Positions 28,094-35,311 of a stretch of DNA of 64,000 nt are shown piece by piece (position 1 is the stretch's first letter; the number at the start of each line of letters is the position of its first letter). The DNA lies in assembly GCF_007827465.1 (NCBI RefSeq), contig NZ_VISL01000001.1, positions 1,226,501-1,290,500 on the forward strand, in the 5' to 3' direction. The DNA is from Dokdonia sp. Hel_I_53 (GTDB taxonomy: Bacteria; Bacteroidota; Bacteroidia; Flavobacteriales; Flavobacteriaceae). The notes beneath the pieces were generated by a model. It ran no database searches and was not told the DNA's origin. It saw nothing but the letters and a program-made list of their open reading frames with translations. The translations under genes were made by a program, and so were the position numbers.

Positions 28094-28131
28094 TTTTGCA
28101 CAACAATTACTCACAAAGAAGCTGTGCAAAA
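28094..28131. promoter_or_regulatory. Inverted TTTTGCACA / TGTGCAAAA pair between sigma and crp genes
   Basis: TTTTGCACA (28094-28102) and TGTGCAAAA (28123-28131) are 9-base perfect inverted repeats with centres 29 bp apart, in the divergent region between the ECF sigma and Crp/Fnr genes. A third copy lies at 23419. Confidence 0.5.
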
Positions 28132-28231
28132 CCTCTGGTATTTTCTTAAGTATCTAGAAAAATCCTGTTACCTTAAAAATATTATTATGAATAGAATAGA
28201 GTATTGACAGTAATTTTGCCCTCTATATAAG

Positions 28232-28239
28232 TAACTTTG
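28232..28239 (+). promoter_or_regulatory. -7 box of the Crp/Fnr-type gene
   Basis: TAACTTTG matches TAnnTTTG exactly and lies 30 bases before the ATG. A TTG is not at the standard distance (candidates lie 13 and 25 bases away). Confidence 0.55.
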
Positions 28240-28269
28240 CTAGTATAGACCTCTCAAATTTTAAAACAA

Positions 28270-28896
28270 ATGCTTCAAGAACTTCAGATCTTTTATGGCT
28301 CTCAATTTGAACACGCTTTATTGGAAGAAATAAGCAAAGTAGGAATTTTAAAAGAATTTCCTGAGGGTAGTGATTTAATTAAACCTGGAGAATATATAAG
28401 ATCAATGCCTCTCTTACTTTCAGGTAGTATAAAAATTATGAGACCTGACGATCAAGGAGATGAACTTCTATTATATCATCTAGAGAAAGGGGACACTTGC
28501 GCAATGACTATGACCTGCTGTATGGGCAATACTAAAAGTGAGATACACGCCATTTCAGAAACACCATCTAGATTATTAATGATCCCAATAGGTAAAATGG
28601 AAGAATGGTCAAGTAAATACAAAACGTGGCGCAATTTTGTTTTTGCAAGCTATCACACACGTATGATGGAACTTTTAGAAAGTGTAGATAATATTGCGTT
28701 TAATAATATGGACGAGCGACTCGAGCGTTATTTTGATGATAAAATGAAAATTCTCAATAGCAAGCATATTTATACCACACATAGAGAAATAGCTGCAGAT
28801 TTGCACACAAGTAGAGTTGTTATCTCTAGATTACTTAAAAAAATGGAGCACAAGGATAAAATAAAACTACACCGCAGTTTTATTGAGGTCTTGTAA
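28270..28896 (+). CDS. Crp/Fnr-family transcriptional regulator with a Cys cluster
   Basis: The 208 residues comprise an N-terminal cyclic-nucleotide-type beta-barrel (residues 25-110), a dimerisation helix and a C-terminal winged helix (THREIAADLHTSRVVISRLLKKM, 170-192). The effector domain contains C77, C83 and C84 (GDTCAMTMTCCMG), so thiol, persulfide or redox sensing is plausible. No N-terminal Fnr Fe-S cysteines are present. A palindromic operator overlaps its stop codon and sits at the activating position for the sulfur genes that follow, making it their probable regulator. Confidence 0.9.
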   Translation: MLQELQIFYGSQFEHALLEEISKVGILKEFPEGSDLIKPGEYIRSMPLLLSGSIKIMRPDDQGDELLLYHLEKGDTCAMTMTCCMGNTKSEIHAISETPSRLLMIPIGKMEEWSSKYKTWRNFVFASYHTRMMELLESVDNIAFNNMDERLERYFDDKMKILNSKHIYTTHREIAADLHTSRVVISRLLKKMEHKDKIKLHRSFIEVL

Positions 28897-28908
28897 CATC
28901 TGTTACAA
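28891..28908. promoter_or_regulatory. Crp/Fnr-type operator of the sulfur cluster
   Basis: TTGTAAC-ATCT-GTTACAA is a perfect 7-bp palindrome with a 4-base spacer, overlapping the TAA stop of the regulator gene. Its centre is about 42 bases before the predicted start of transcription set by the -7 box at 28929, the classical class II activator position. Confidence 0.7.
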
Positions 28909-28928
28909 ACCAAGGGTTCAAAGCCTTC

Positions 28929-28936
28929 TATATTTG
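28929..28936 (+). promoter_or_regulatory. -7 box of the sulfur cluster
   Basis: TATATTTG matches TAnnTTTG. The -33 region is occupied by the operator at 28891-28908 and lacks TTG at the right distance, which suits an activator-dependent promoter. Confidence 0.65.
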
Positions 28937-28954
28937 CATTAAAATTACGTTTTT

Positions 28955-29755
28955 ATGGAAATAATAGATTTTTTAGGCTATTTTGGTGCTCTTCTAATTG
29001 GTATCGTACTAGGATTGATAGGAGGTGGAGGCTCTATTCTAACTGTTCCTATCCTTGTATACATCCTTGCTTTTAATCCTGTTATTGCTACAGCCTATTC
29101 ATTGTTTATTGTGGGAACCACATCTCTTGTAGGTGCGATTAAAAACATGATAAAAGGAATGGTTGATCTAAAAACAGCCATTATTTTTGCTATTCCAGCA
29201 TTTATTGCTGTGTATAGCACTCGCGCATTTCTGGTTCCTGCAATCCCGGAAGAACTTTTTAATATTAATGGATTTATGGTTACAAAGAATCTTGCGATCA
29301 TGCTATTCTTTGCCATAGTTATGTTATTTGCTTCTGTTTCAATGATTCGTAATAAAAGTAAAGAATCAGATGAAAATACTGAAATTACATACAATTATCC
29401 ACTCATCATAATTGAAGGTTTAGTCGTAGGAACAATTACAGGTATCGTAGGTGCAGGCGGCGGTTTTTTAATTATACCAGCGTTAGTATTGTTTGCAAAA
29501 CTGCCTATGAAAAAAGCAGTTGCTACATCCCTATTTATAATTGCAATAAAATCACTAATAGGTTTTATAGGGGATGTTCAAAATCTAGTGATAGATTGGC
29601 CATTTCTATTATCATTTACGACACTTTCTGTTGTAGGTATTTTTATCGGAATTTATCTTAATAGGTTTATTGATGGTAAAAAATTAAAAAAAGCATTTGG
29701 TTGGTTTGTCCTAATTATGGGCGTGTACATCATCATAAAAGAACTTTTAATGTAA
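28955..29755 (+). CDS. TauE/SafE (TSUP) family sulfite/sulfonate exporter
   Basis: This 266-residue protein has about eight membrane segments in two repeats. Each repeat has the family motif, LGLIGGGGSILTVPILVY near residue 20 and GIVGAGGGFLIIPALVLF near residue 161. TSUP proteins move sulfite, sulfoacetate or similar anions out of the cell. It is the first gene after the Crp/Fnr operator and precedes the CstB-like gene, so it likely exports sulfite or another product of persulfide oxidation. Confidence 0.9.
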   Translation: MEIIDFLGYFGALLIGIVLGLIGGGGSILTVPILVYILAFNPVIATAYSLFIVGTTSLVGAIKNMIKGMVDLKTAIIFAIPAFIAVYSTRAFLVPAIPEELFNINGFMVTKNLAIMLFFAIVMLFASVSMIRNKSKESDENTEITYNYPLIIIEGLVVGTITGIVGAGGGFLIIPALVLFAKLPMKKAVATSLFIIAIKSLIGFIGDVQNLVIDWPFLLSFTTLSVVGIFIGIYLNRFIDGKKLKKAFGWFVLIMGVYIIIKELLM

Positions 29756-29765
29756 CTTTTGTTAC
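29752..29765. promoter_or_regulatory. Second GTAAC-N4-GTTAC site, before the CstB-like gene
   Basis: GTAAC-TTTT-GTTAC has the same half-sites and spacing as the 28891 operator and also overlaps the stop codon of the preceding gene. No clear -7 box follows at the matching distance. Confidence 0.5.
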
Positions 29766-29809
29766 CTTAAAAGTCTACTGTTCTCATTATTTTTATAAAA
29801 ATTAGAAAA

Positions 29810-31141
29810 ATGACTATAAAACAATTCGAATATAAGCCTCTAGCTCATTACTCTTACGCTATCATAAGCGATGGCAAAATGGCGGTAGTAGATCCAGAGA
29901 GAGACCCTTCACAGTATTACGCTTTCGCGAAAGCGAATAATGCAGAAATAGTAGCAGTAATTGAAACTCATCCCCATGCAGATTTTGTGAGCTCACATTT
30001 AGAAATTCACAAAACAACTGGCGCTACTATATATAATAGTGAAGAACTAGGCGCAGATTATCCTCACAAATCTTTTGATAGTGGTGATCACATTGAACTA
30101 GGACAAATAACACTTAAGGCAATTAACACTCCAGGTCACTCACCAGATAGCATCACAATTGTAGCAACTCAAGGTGATGAGACTGCCATGTTTACTGGTG
30201 ACACTCTTTTTATAGGTGACGTAGGTAGACCAGATCTCAGAGAGAAAGCAGGTAATATGCAAGCTAAGAGAGAAGAGCTAGCAGAGATGATGTATGAAAC
30301 AATTACAACAAAATTTACTGATTTGCCAGATGATGCTTTGGTATATCCTGCTCATGGTGCAGGTTCATTATGTGGTAAAAACCTAAGTGATGCAAATAGC
30401 AGTACATTAGGTAATGAGCGCATGGGAAATTGGGCCTTTAAAAAGCAGACTAAAGAGGAATTTATGGATGTGCTTCTTGATGGTCAACCATTTATACCAT
30501 CTTATTTTGGTTTTGATGTAGATCTTAATAAAACGGGAGCAGATAATCTTGAATCATCAATTAATGGTGTACCATTATCTGAAGGCACAACCGCAACCGG
30601 AATTATTGTAGATACTAGAGATGAGGAATCTTTTAAAAATGGCCACTTAGAAGGTAGCTTTAATATACAAGCTGTTTCTGATAATGCTAAATTTGAAACT
30701 TGGTTAGGTTCTATTATTAAACCTGAAGAAAAGTTTACGATGGTGCTTGATCACAAAGATTCTGAAAAGAAACTATTAAATCGTATTGCAAAAATTGGCT
30801 ATGAGAAAATTATTCTCAAGACTATAACCTTACCTAAAGATTTTCTAGCTATTACAGAAAAATTAGACGTCCAAGATTTTGAAAAAAATCCTGACAATTA
30901 TACCATCGTAGATATACGTAATACAAGTGAAATTGAGGAAGGGAAAATTTTTGAAAGTGCTTTACCTCACCCACTTAATGAACTGAGAGACACTGCTAGT
31001 GAAATTCCTACTGATAAACCTATTGTTGTTCATTGTGCAGGAGGTTATAGAAGTGCTGCTGGAAGTAGTATACTACAAAGCATACTTGAAGATGTCACGA
31101 TTTACGACCTAAGTGATGATGTGAAAAAATTTCAAGACTAA
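29810..31141 (+). CDS. CstB-like persulfide dioxygenase-rhodanese fusion
   Basis: The 443 residues have the same plan and length as S. aureus CstB. An N-terminal metallo-beta-lactamase/persulfide-dioxygenase domain carries metal motif H54-x-H56-x-D58, H110 and D131 (FTGDTLFIGDVGRPD). HGAGSLCGK follows at 182-190, then a rhodanese-like domain without active Cys (about 260-345), and a C-terminal rhodanese with C409 (VVHCAGGYRSAAG). Such enzymes turn low-molecular-weight persulfides into thiol plus sulfite or thiosulfate. Residues 38-42 (AFAKA) come from a palindrome copy. It sits between an exporter and YeeE/YedE genes. Confidence 0.9.
   Translation: MTIKQFEYKPLAHYSYAIISDGKMAVVDPERDPSQYYAFAKANNAEIVAVIETHPHADFVSSHLEIHKTTGATIYNSEELGADYPHKSFDSGDHIELGQITLKAINTPGHSPDSITIVATQGDETAMFTGDTLFIGDVGRPDLREKAGNMQAKREELAEMMYETITTKFTDLPDDALVYPAHGAGSLCGKNLSDANSSTLGNERMGNWAFKKQTKEEFMDVLLDGQPFIPSYFGFDVDLNKTGADNLESSINGVPLSEGTTATGIIVDTRDEESFKNGHLEGSFNIQAVSDNAKFETWLGSIIKPEEKFTMVLDHKDSEKKLLNRIAKIGYEKIILKTITLPKDFLAITEKLDVQDFEKNPDNYTIVDIRNTSEIEEGKIFESALPHPLNELRDTASEIPTDKPIVVHCAGGYRSAAGSSILQSILEDVTIYDLSDDVKKFQD
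29921..29934. repeat. Palindrome copy 11, inside the CstB-like gene
   Basis: GCTTTCGCGAAAGC is read as AFAKA (residues 38-42), just before the strand leading into the first metal motif. Confidence 0.95.
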
Positions 31142-31165
31142 AATTAATTTAAGAAATAAAATTAT

Positions 31166-31723
31166 ATGGATGTAATTTATGAACCATGGCCATGGTATGT
31201 TGCGGGGCCGCTCATTGCCTTAGTAATGTTTCTCCTGCTTATCACTGGTAAACAATTTGGGATGTCATCAAACTTACGTACCGCTTGTAGTGCTGTAGGC
31301 TGTGGCAAATTTTCAGATTTCTTTAAATTTGATTGGAAAGCACAACGATGGAACCTAATGGTTGTTCTAGGCGCAATTATAGGTGGCTATATAGCATCAG
31401 TATTTCTTAGTGACAATACAGTTGTTATTAATCCTGAGATTGCACAGCAACTGGCAAATGATTATCAGATAACTAGTGCTGGAGAAAGTTACTTACCACC
31501 AGAGATTTTTGGTTACGATGCGCTTTCAAATCCTGGAACTAATATCCTTTTACTTATAGGTGGATTACTTGTAGGTTTTGGCGCTAGGTATGCTGGCGGA
31601 TGTACATCTGGACATGCAATATCTGGTTTAAGTAATTTACAACTGCCGTCGCTTATAGCAGTGATTGGTTTTTTTATAGGTGGACTCGTAATGATTCATT
31701 TAATTTACCCCTTAATATTTTAA
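31166..31723 (+). CDS. YeeE/YedE-family transporter half, N-terminal type
   Basis: This 185-residue membrane protein has cysteine motifs typical of the thiosulfate transporter YeeE/TsuA: TACSAVGCGKF (C41, C46) and AGGCTSGHAISGLS near residue 148. Full-length YeeE is about 350 residues; this is one half, the other being the next gene 4 bases downstream. With the CstB-like enzyme upstream, the pair probably moves thiosulfate or a related sulfur anion. Confidence 0.88.
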   Translation: MDVIYEPWPWYVAGPLIALVMFLLLITGKQFGMSSNLRTACSAVGCGKFSDFFKFDWKAQRWNLMVVLGAIIGGYIASVFLSDNTVVINPEIAQQLANDYQITSAGESYLPPEIFGYDALSNPGTNILLLIGGLLVGFGARYAGGCTSGHAISGLSNLQLPSLIAVIGFFIGGLVMIHLIYPLIF

Positions 31724-31727
31724 AGTA

Positions 31728-32141
31728 ATGAGATATTTTATCTATTTAATAATTGGAGTGTTTTTCGGGATTGTGATGTTCAAATCTGAAGCTGCTTCTT
31801 GGTTTCGTATTTATGAAATGTTCCAATTTGGGAGTTTTCATATGTATGGTATTATTGGTTCTGCTCTAGTGCTTGGTGTATTGGGTGTACAGATCATTAA
31901 AGCAAAGAAAATTAAAACACTAGATGGTAGCGAGATGAGTCTCAAACCAAAGGATAAAAGCATATCTAGATATCTTTTTGGAGGCGTAATATTTGGTCTT
32001 GGCTGGGCGCTCTCTGGAGCTTGTCCAGGCCCTATGTATGTTCTTGCGGGTGCAGGTTATGGATCTATACTTATCGTAATTTTTGGTGCGTTATTAGGTA
32101 CTTTTCTTTATGGAATAGTAAGAAAATATTTACCACACTAA
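31728..32141 (+). CDS. YeeE/YedE-family transporter half, DUF6691 type
   Basis: This 137-residue membrane protein has about four membrane segments and the half-transporter motif LGWALSGACPGPMYVLAGAGYG. It starts 4 bases after the other half, so the two proteins are made in step and probably form one channel. The Cys in GACPGP corresponds to those that relay thiosulfate in YeeE. It is the last gene of the sulfur cluster. Confidence 0.87.
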   Translation: MRYFIYLIIGVFFGIVMFKSEAASWFRIYEMFQFGSFHMYGIIGSALVLGVLGVQIIKAKKIKTLDGSEMSLKPKDKSISRYLFGGVIFGLGWALSGACPGPMYVLAGAGYGSILIVIFGALLGTFLYGIVRKYLPH

Positions 32142-32166
32142 TAGTTTTGATGGTATTGTAGATTTT

Positions 32167-32685
32167 CTATTCTGAAACTCCATAAAGCAAATCACTTTGA
32201 AGATTCTTATCACTGCTATGTAGTACAGACATATCTCCTGTACTTTCAAGCACTACCGCATGTACTTCTGAAAAGTTCAAAACATTTGCTTCTCTAAGTT
32301 TAGCGATCAAATCACCTTTGCCAATGTTTGTTTGTTCAAGATTCTCATATAGTATGACTCCATCTTTCATTAAAAGTTTTGGGTCATTTGTAGCCATATT
32401 TTTAAAGAAAGAAAATTTTCTTACAAGATATGCAAAGGACTTCTGAAATAACACAATCCCTGCAAGAGCCGTAGCACCTTTAAATATAGACTGATTGTTG
32501 TTCATTACTACAGCAGCAAGAACTGATCCAATTGCAATAGTAGATGCAAAATCTATACTTGACATTTTTGCAAATGTTCTTAGACCTGAAATTCTAATTA
32601 ATAGAATCATAATGATATAAATAGCTACGATTGACAAAACAACTTTTACTATTGCTGGCAGAGATGCTATAATCCAATTTTCCAT
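32167..32685 (-). CDS. DUF421 / YetF-family membrane protein
   Basis: This 172-residue protein has three membrane segments (from IVKVVLSIVAIYIIMILLIRISG), then the DUF421 signature RTFAKMSSIDFASTIAIGS and a cytoplasmic YetF-like domain (LMKDGVILYENLEQTNIGKGDLIAKLRE). I chose ATG 32685 (MENWIIAS); an in-frame ATG at 32727 would add 14 polar residues not expected in the family. The function is unknown; relatives are linked to spore or stress physiology. Confidence 0.85.
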   Translation of the reverse strand: MENWIIASLPAIVKVVLSIVAIYIIMILLIRISGLRTFAKMSSIDFASTIAIGSVLAAVVMNNNQSIFKGATALAGIVLFQKSFAYLVRKFSFFKNMATNDPKLLMKDGVILYENLEQTNIGKGDLIAKLREANVLNFSEVHAVVLESTGDMSVLHSSDKNLQSDLLYGVSE

Positions 32686-32881
32686 TTTAGGTGTTTTTTT
32701 CGACAATGTAAAAACAAAAACATTCACACTAAAAATTTAACAAAATAGAAACGTTTGATATTTTTAGTTGTGGGCTTTTAATTTAATAAATATTAAGATG
32801 CCTGAGTTAAACATTACTAATTCAAATTCTGTTCGTCAATCTTCATAGTAATTTAGCTGTATAACAAAAAAAAGAAAAGCT

Positions 32882-33367
32882 ATGAAAACATTAACTGACC
32901 TATTTGAACACCAACTAAAAGATTTATACAGCGCTGAAGATCAAATTGTAAATGCATTTCCAAAAATGGTGGAAAATGCAACGGACACAAAGCTTAAAGA
33001 AGCTTTTGAAAGTCACCTTTCTGAAACTAAAAACCAGAAAGATCGCCTTAAATCAATCTTAGATACACTAAATATAAAACCATCTGGTGAAAAGTGTAAA
33101 GCGATGGAAGGTATTATTAAAGAAGCAGAGCATTTTATTAAAGAAGATGCTGCAGATGATGTAAAAGATGCCGGTTTAATAGCTCAAGCGCAACGTGTAG
33201 AACATTATGAAATTACTGGATATGGAACAGTGATAAGATATGCCAAAGAACTTGGACATGATGATATTGCTTCAAAATTACAGAAAACTCTGGATGAAGA
33301 ATATGGTGCAGACAATAAACTTACTGATATGGCAGAGGACAGACTTAACAGAAAAGCCAAAAGCTAA
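32882..33367 (+). CDS. DUF892 / YciE-like ferritin-fold protein
   Basis: This 161-residue all-helical protein opens with MKTLTDLFEHQLKDLYSAEDQI, the DUF892 (YciE/YciF) signature. Metal-site residues appear in EDQI, ESHLSET, EHYEITGYGT and EEYGADNKL. YciE/YciF proteins are induced by general stress in enterobacteria. Here it lies beside small hydrophilic proteins and a DUF421 protein, suggesting a stress-response group. Confidence 0.88.
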   Translation: MKTLTDLFEHQLKDLYSAEDQIVNAFPKMVENATDTKLKEAFESHLSETKNQKDRLKSILDTLNIKPSGEKCKAMEGIIKEAEHFIKEDAADDVKDAGLIAQAQRVEHYEITGYGTVIRYAKELGHDDIASKLQKTLDEEYGADNKLTDMAEDRLNRKAKS

Positions 33368-33386
33368 TTCAATTCAGTACAATTTT

Positions 33387-33416
33387 GAAAAGCCTGATTT
33401 ACTAATCAGGCTTTTT
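33387..33416 (+). terminator. Terminator of the DUF892 gene
   Basis: AAAAGCCTGATT and AATCAGGCTTTT form a 12-bp stem with a 4-base loop and T6. Confidence 0.9.
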
Positions 33417-33455
33417 TATGCCTTAACTTTTTAAATAATAGAATTCTAGAATAAA

Positions 33456-33482
33456 AATAAAGCCCTCAATTTTGAGGGCTTT
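33456..33482 (-). terminator. Terminator of the small-protein operon
   Basis: AAAGCCCTCAA and TTGAGGGCTTT form an 11-bp stem. The minus strand then reads TTTATTTTTATTC. Confidence 0.82.
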
Positions 33483-33505
33483 AATGAGTTTTAAATTCTA
33501 TAGGT

Positions 33506-33724
33506 TTATTGCTTAGATCTTATTTCAGCATCTTTATGTGCGTGGTCCTGTACAGCATTTGCTTTGTTTGAAATGGTACTGGACTCATTAGCATCATCTT
33601 CACTAGGATTAATTTTTCTTTTTAGAGTTTCATCATCTTGAACGCCATATTGATTTATGTGCTCATCTTTTTGGGGACCTAAATCAATCTCCTTTTGATC
33701 TTTTTTATTTATTTTCTCTTTCAT
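33506..33724 (-). CDS. Small, highly charged hydrophilic protein (72 aa)
   Basis: I do not recognise this protein. It has 72 residues, no hydrophobic stretch, is rich in Lys, Asp, Glu, Asn and Gln, and is probably disordered (KKDQKEIDLGPQKDEHINQYG). It lies 11 bases after the 60-residue gene and is followed by a terminator, so it is the last gene of a three-gene operon of tiny proteins. The composition recalls stress-induced hydrophilins; that is inference. Confidence 0.6.
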   Translation of the reverse strand: MKEKINKKDQKEIDLGPQKDEHINQYGVQDDETLKRKINPSEDDANESSTISNKANAVQDHAHKDAEIRSKQ

Positions 33725-33735
33725 GACCTTAGATT

Positions 33736-33918
33736 TTAGTTACTACTCTGCCCTGTTGATATGGTATCATTGGCTTCACTTTCTCTCATTTCGTTTACAG
33801 TAGCCTTTTCTTTAATAAATGTTGCATTCTTCTCCTTTGAAGAAGTTTCTTTCTGTCTCTCTATCTTCTCACGATTTTCTGCTTTATTACTTTTTTTAAC
33901 TTCCATAAGATTTATCAT
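33736..33918 (-). CDS. Small hydrophilic protein (60 aa)
   Basis: This is an unrecognised protein, Lys/Glu-rich without hydrophobic segments (NKAENREKIERQKETSSKEK). ATG 33918 directly abuts the TAA of the upstream 46-residue gene, which suggests translational coupling. An in-frame ATG at 33906 (MEVKKSNK) is the alternative start. It resembles the following 72-residue protein in composition only. Confidence 0.58.
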   Translation of the reverse strand: MINLMEVKKSNKAENREKIERQKETSSKEKNATFIKEKATVNEMRESEANDTISTGQSSN

Positions 33919-34059
33919 TTAAATTAATTTTCTCTTCAACTTTTTGAGATTTGGAACGAATTCTTCTTTAAAAGAACGTTTGTTTTTAATCCAATCATAG
34001 GTATAGTAACCCAGTTGTAATACAGTTACAATTCTAAATAATTTGTTTACCTGTTTCAT
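33919..34059 (-). CDS. Small basic protein (46 aa), first gene of the tiny-protein operon
   Basis: The 46-codon frame starts MKQVNKLFRIVTVLQLGYYT and ends KKLKRKLI. The first half is mildly amphipathic (LFRIVTVLQLGYYTYDWI) and the tail is strongly basic. It is not a shadow of any other frame. Its stop touches the next ATG, and the two downstream genes are in the same orientation with a shared terminator. I recognise no family. Confidence 0.55.
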   Translation of the reverse strand: MKQVNKLFRIVTVLQLGYYTYDWIKNKRSFKEEFVPNLKKLKRKLI

Positions 34060-34174
34060 AGTTTTTTTATTAAAGTTAATTACTAACACAAATATTAAAT
34101 ACCATCTTAAAATACTTTAACGTCAATACGTTAAAAATTACTAACTTAAAAGATCTAATTAAGGTCCTGATTAC

Positions 34175-34188
34175 GCTTTCGCGAAAGC
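34175..34188. repeat. Palindrome copy 12 (22 bp TTACGC...GCGTAA)
   Basis: TTACGCTTTCGCGAAAGCGTAA is a 22-bp perfect palindrome in a non-coding gap. It shares the flank AATTAG with copy 1. Confidence 0.95.
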
Positions 34189-34300
34189 GTAATTAGACAA
34201 TCACATATCTCTAAACTTTAATTTGGAAAATAAGAATTCATATACAAGAGCCAATCGTGTGTATACATATGCCATTAAAAACACCTTTAACTATATAACG

Positions 34301-34861
34301 ATGAAGATTATTCTGTTCTTAGTTATGACTCTACTTTCTCTATCGCTGTACAGCCAAAACTTTCATACAAAATATGAGCACAGTTATAGCAATAATGAAA
34401 AAGTGATTATTGAAAATAGCTTTCCTAAGGGTGGGTTTATTTATGCTACAATAACAGGCAAAAAATATTCATACGTAGTTTTCCGGAGCCATATAACAAA
34501 TAACACAAATTATGATTTAGAGCTACACATTGATGCGTCTCATCAAACATTCAAAATACCAGCATCACCAAGGGTAGGTTTTAAGATGTTTTTTCCAAAA
34601 AATTTCGAGCAATATGGTAGACAAAATTTACAGGATTACGGCTTTAATGTAAAGGAGTTCTTGGACTCTAATATACACAAACCATCCTTTTTTACTGAAA
34701 TCATAAAGGCTGGTGATTCGCATGGATTATACAGTGTAGTGTTATCAGATAACGGCGTTAGTGGAGTTATGCGCGCAGGATTAGTGATAGGTGGAAAAGA
34801 TTTAATCTATAAAGTGAATGGTTTGAAATTATGTGTTGGTTATTTAACACCTAATTTATAA
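34301..34861 (+). CDS. Uncharacterised secreted protein (186 aa)
   Basis: From ATG 34301 the protein has a clear signal peptide (MKIILFLVMTLLSLSLYSQ, cleavage before NFHTKY). An in-frame ATG 26 codons upstream would bury it, so I reject that start. The mature part is beta-rich with several aromatic residues (TGKKYSYVVFRSHITNN). No family is recognised and both neighbours are unrelated. It ends with no terminator in the next 100 bases. Confidence 0.65.
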   Translation: MKIILFLVMTLLSLSLYSQNFHTKYEHSYSNNEKVIIENSFPKGGFIYATITGKKYSYVVFRSHITNNTNYDLELHIDASHQTFKIPASPRVGFKMFFPKNFEQYGRQNLQDYGFNVKEFLDSNIHKPSFFTEIIKAGDSHGLYSVVLSDNGVSGVMRAGLVIGGKDLIYKVNGLKLCVGYLTPNL

Positions 34862-35227
34862 GTTTTTACTACTAGCTATAATTGGTTTGACGGTCTTATA
34901 GTGACTGTTAGATTCAGCACCCAGTACTAGTAGTTTGTTTAATTCACTGAATTTTTATAGGTATTAATTAATTAAAATTGAATCAGTATGAGATCTTTTT
35001 TTACTGCGTAATTATGTTCACCCACAGCTCCTTTTCTATATAATAACCAATATAGATAAATGGACTTTAAGGACCTTTTTTCATCCTAATAGAACTTGGA
35101 AATAATTGCCCAGTATTCACTATGTTTCTAAATACTACTGGAATAGTTTATATAGTATGCACTTAGCATTATCTCATTTATATCATTCAATTTAATAATT
35201 CAAGGTTACCTCACTAATAGAAATAAA
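34862..35227. other. Non-coding gap between a secreted-protein gene and the fasciclin operon terminator
   Basis: This is AT-rich sequence with no reading frame longer than about ten codons and no strong hairpin. I see nothing functional in it. Confidence 0.55.
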
Positions 35228-35258
35228 AAAGAGAGCAACTTTTAAAGCTGCTCTCTTT
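35228..35258 (-). terminator. Terminator of the barrel/fasciclin operon
   Basis: AAAGAGAGCA and TGCTCTCTTT form a 10-bp stem. The minus strand continues TTTATTT. Confidence 0.85.
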
Positions 35259-35311
35259 CTATTATAAGATGTAAAATAATTTAAATCTTAAAAGTTTACG
35301 AAATTAGTGTT

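Noticed and set aside
32685..32727. Longer N-terminus of the DUF421 protein
   Set aside because: The 14 extra residues are polar and atypical before the first membrane helix of the family.
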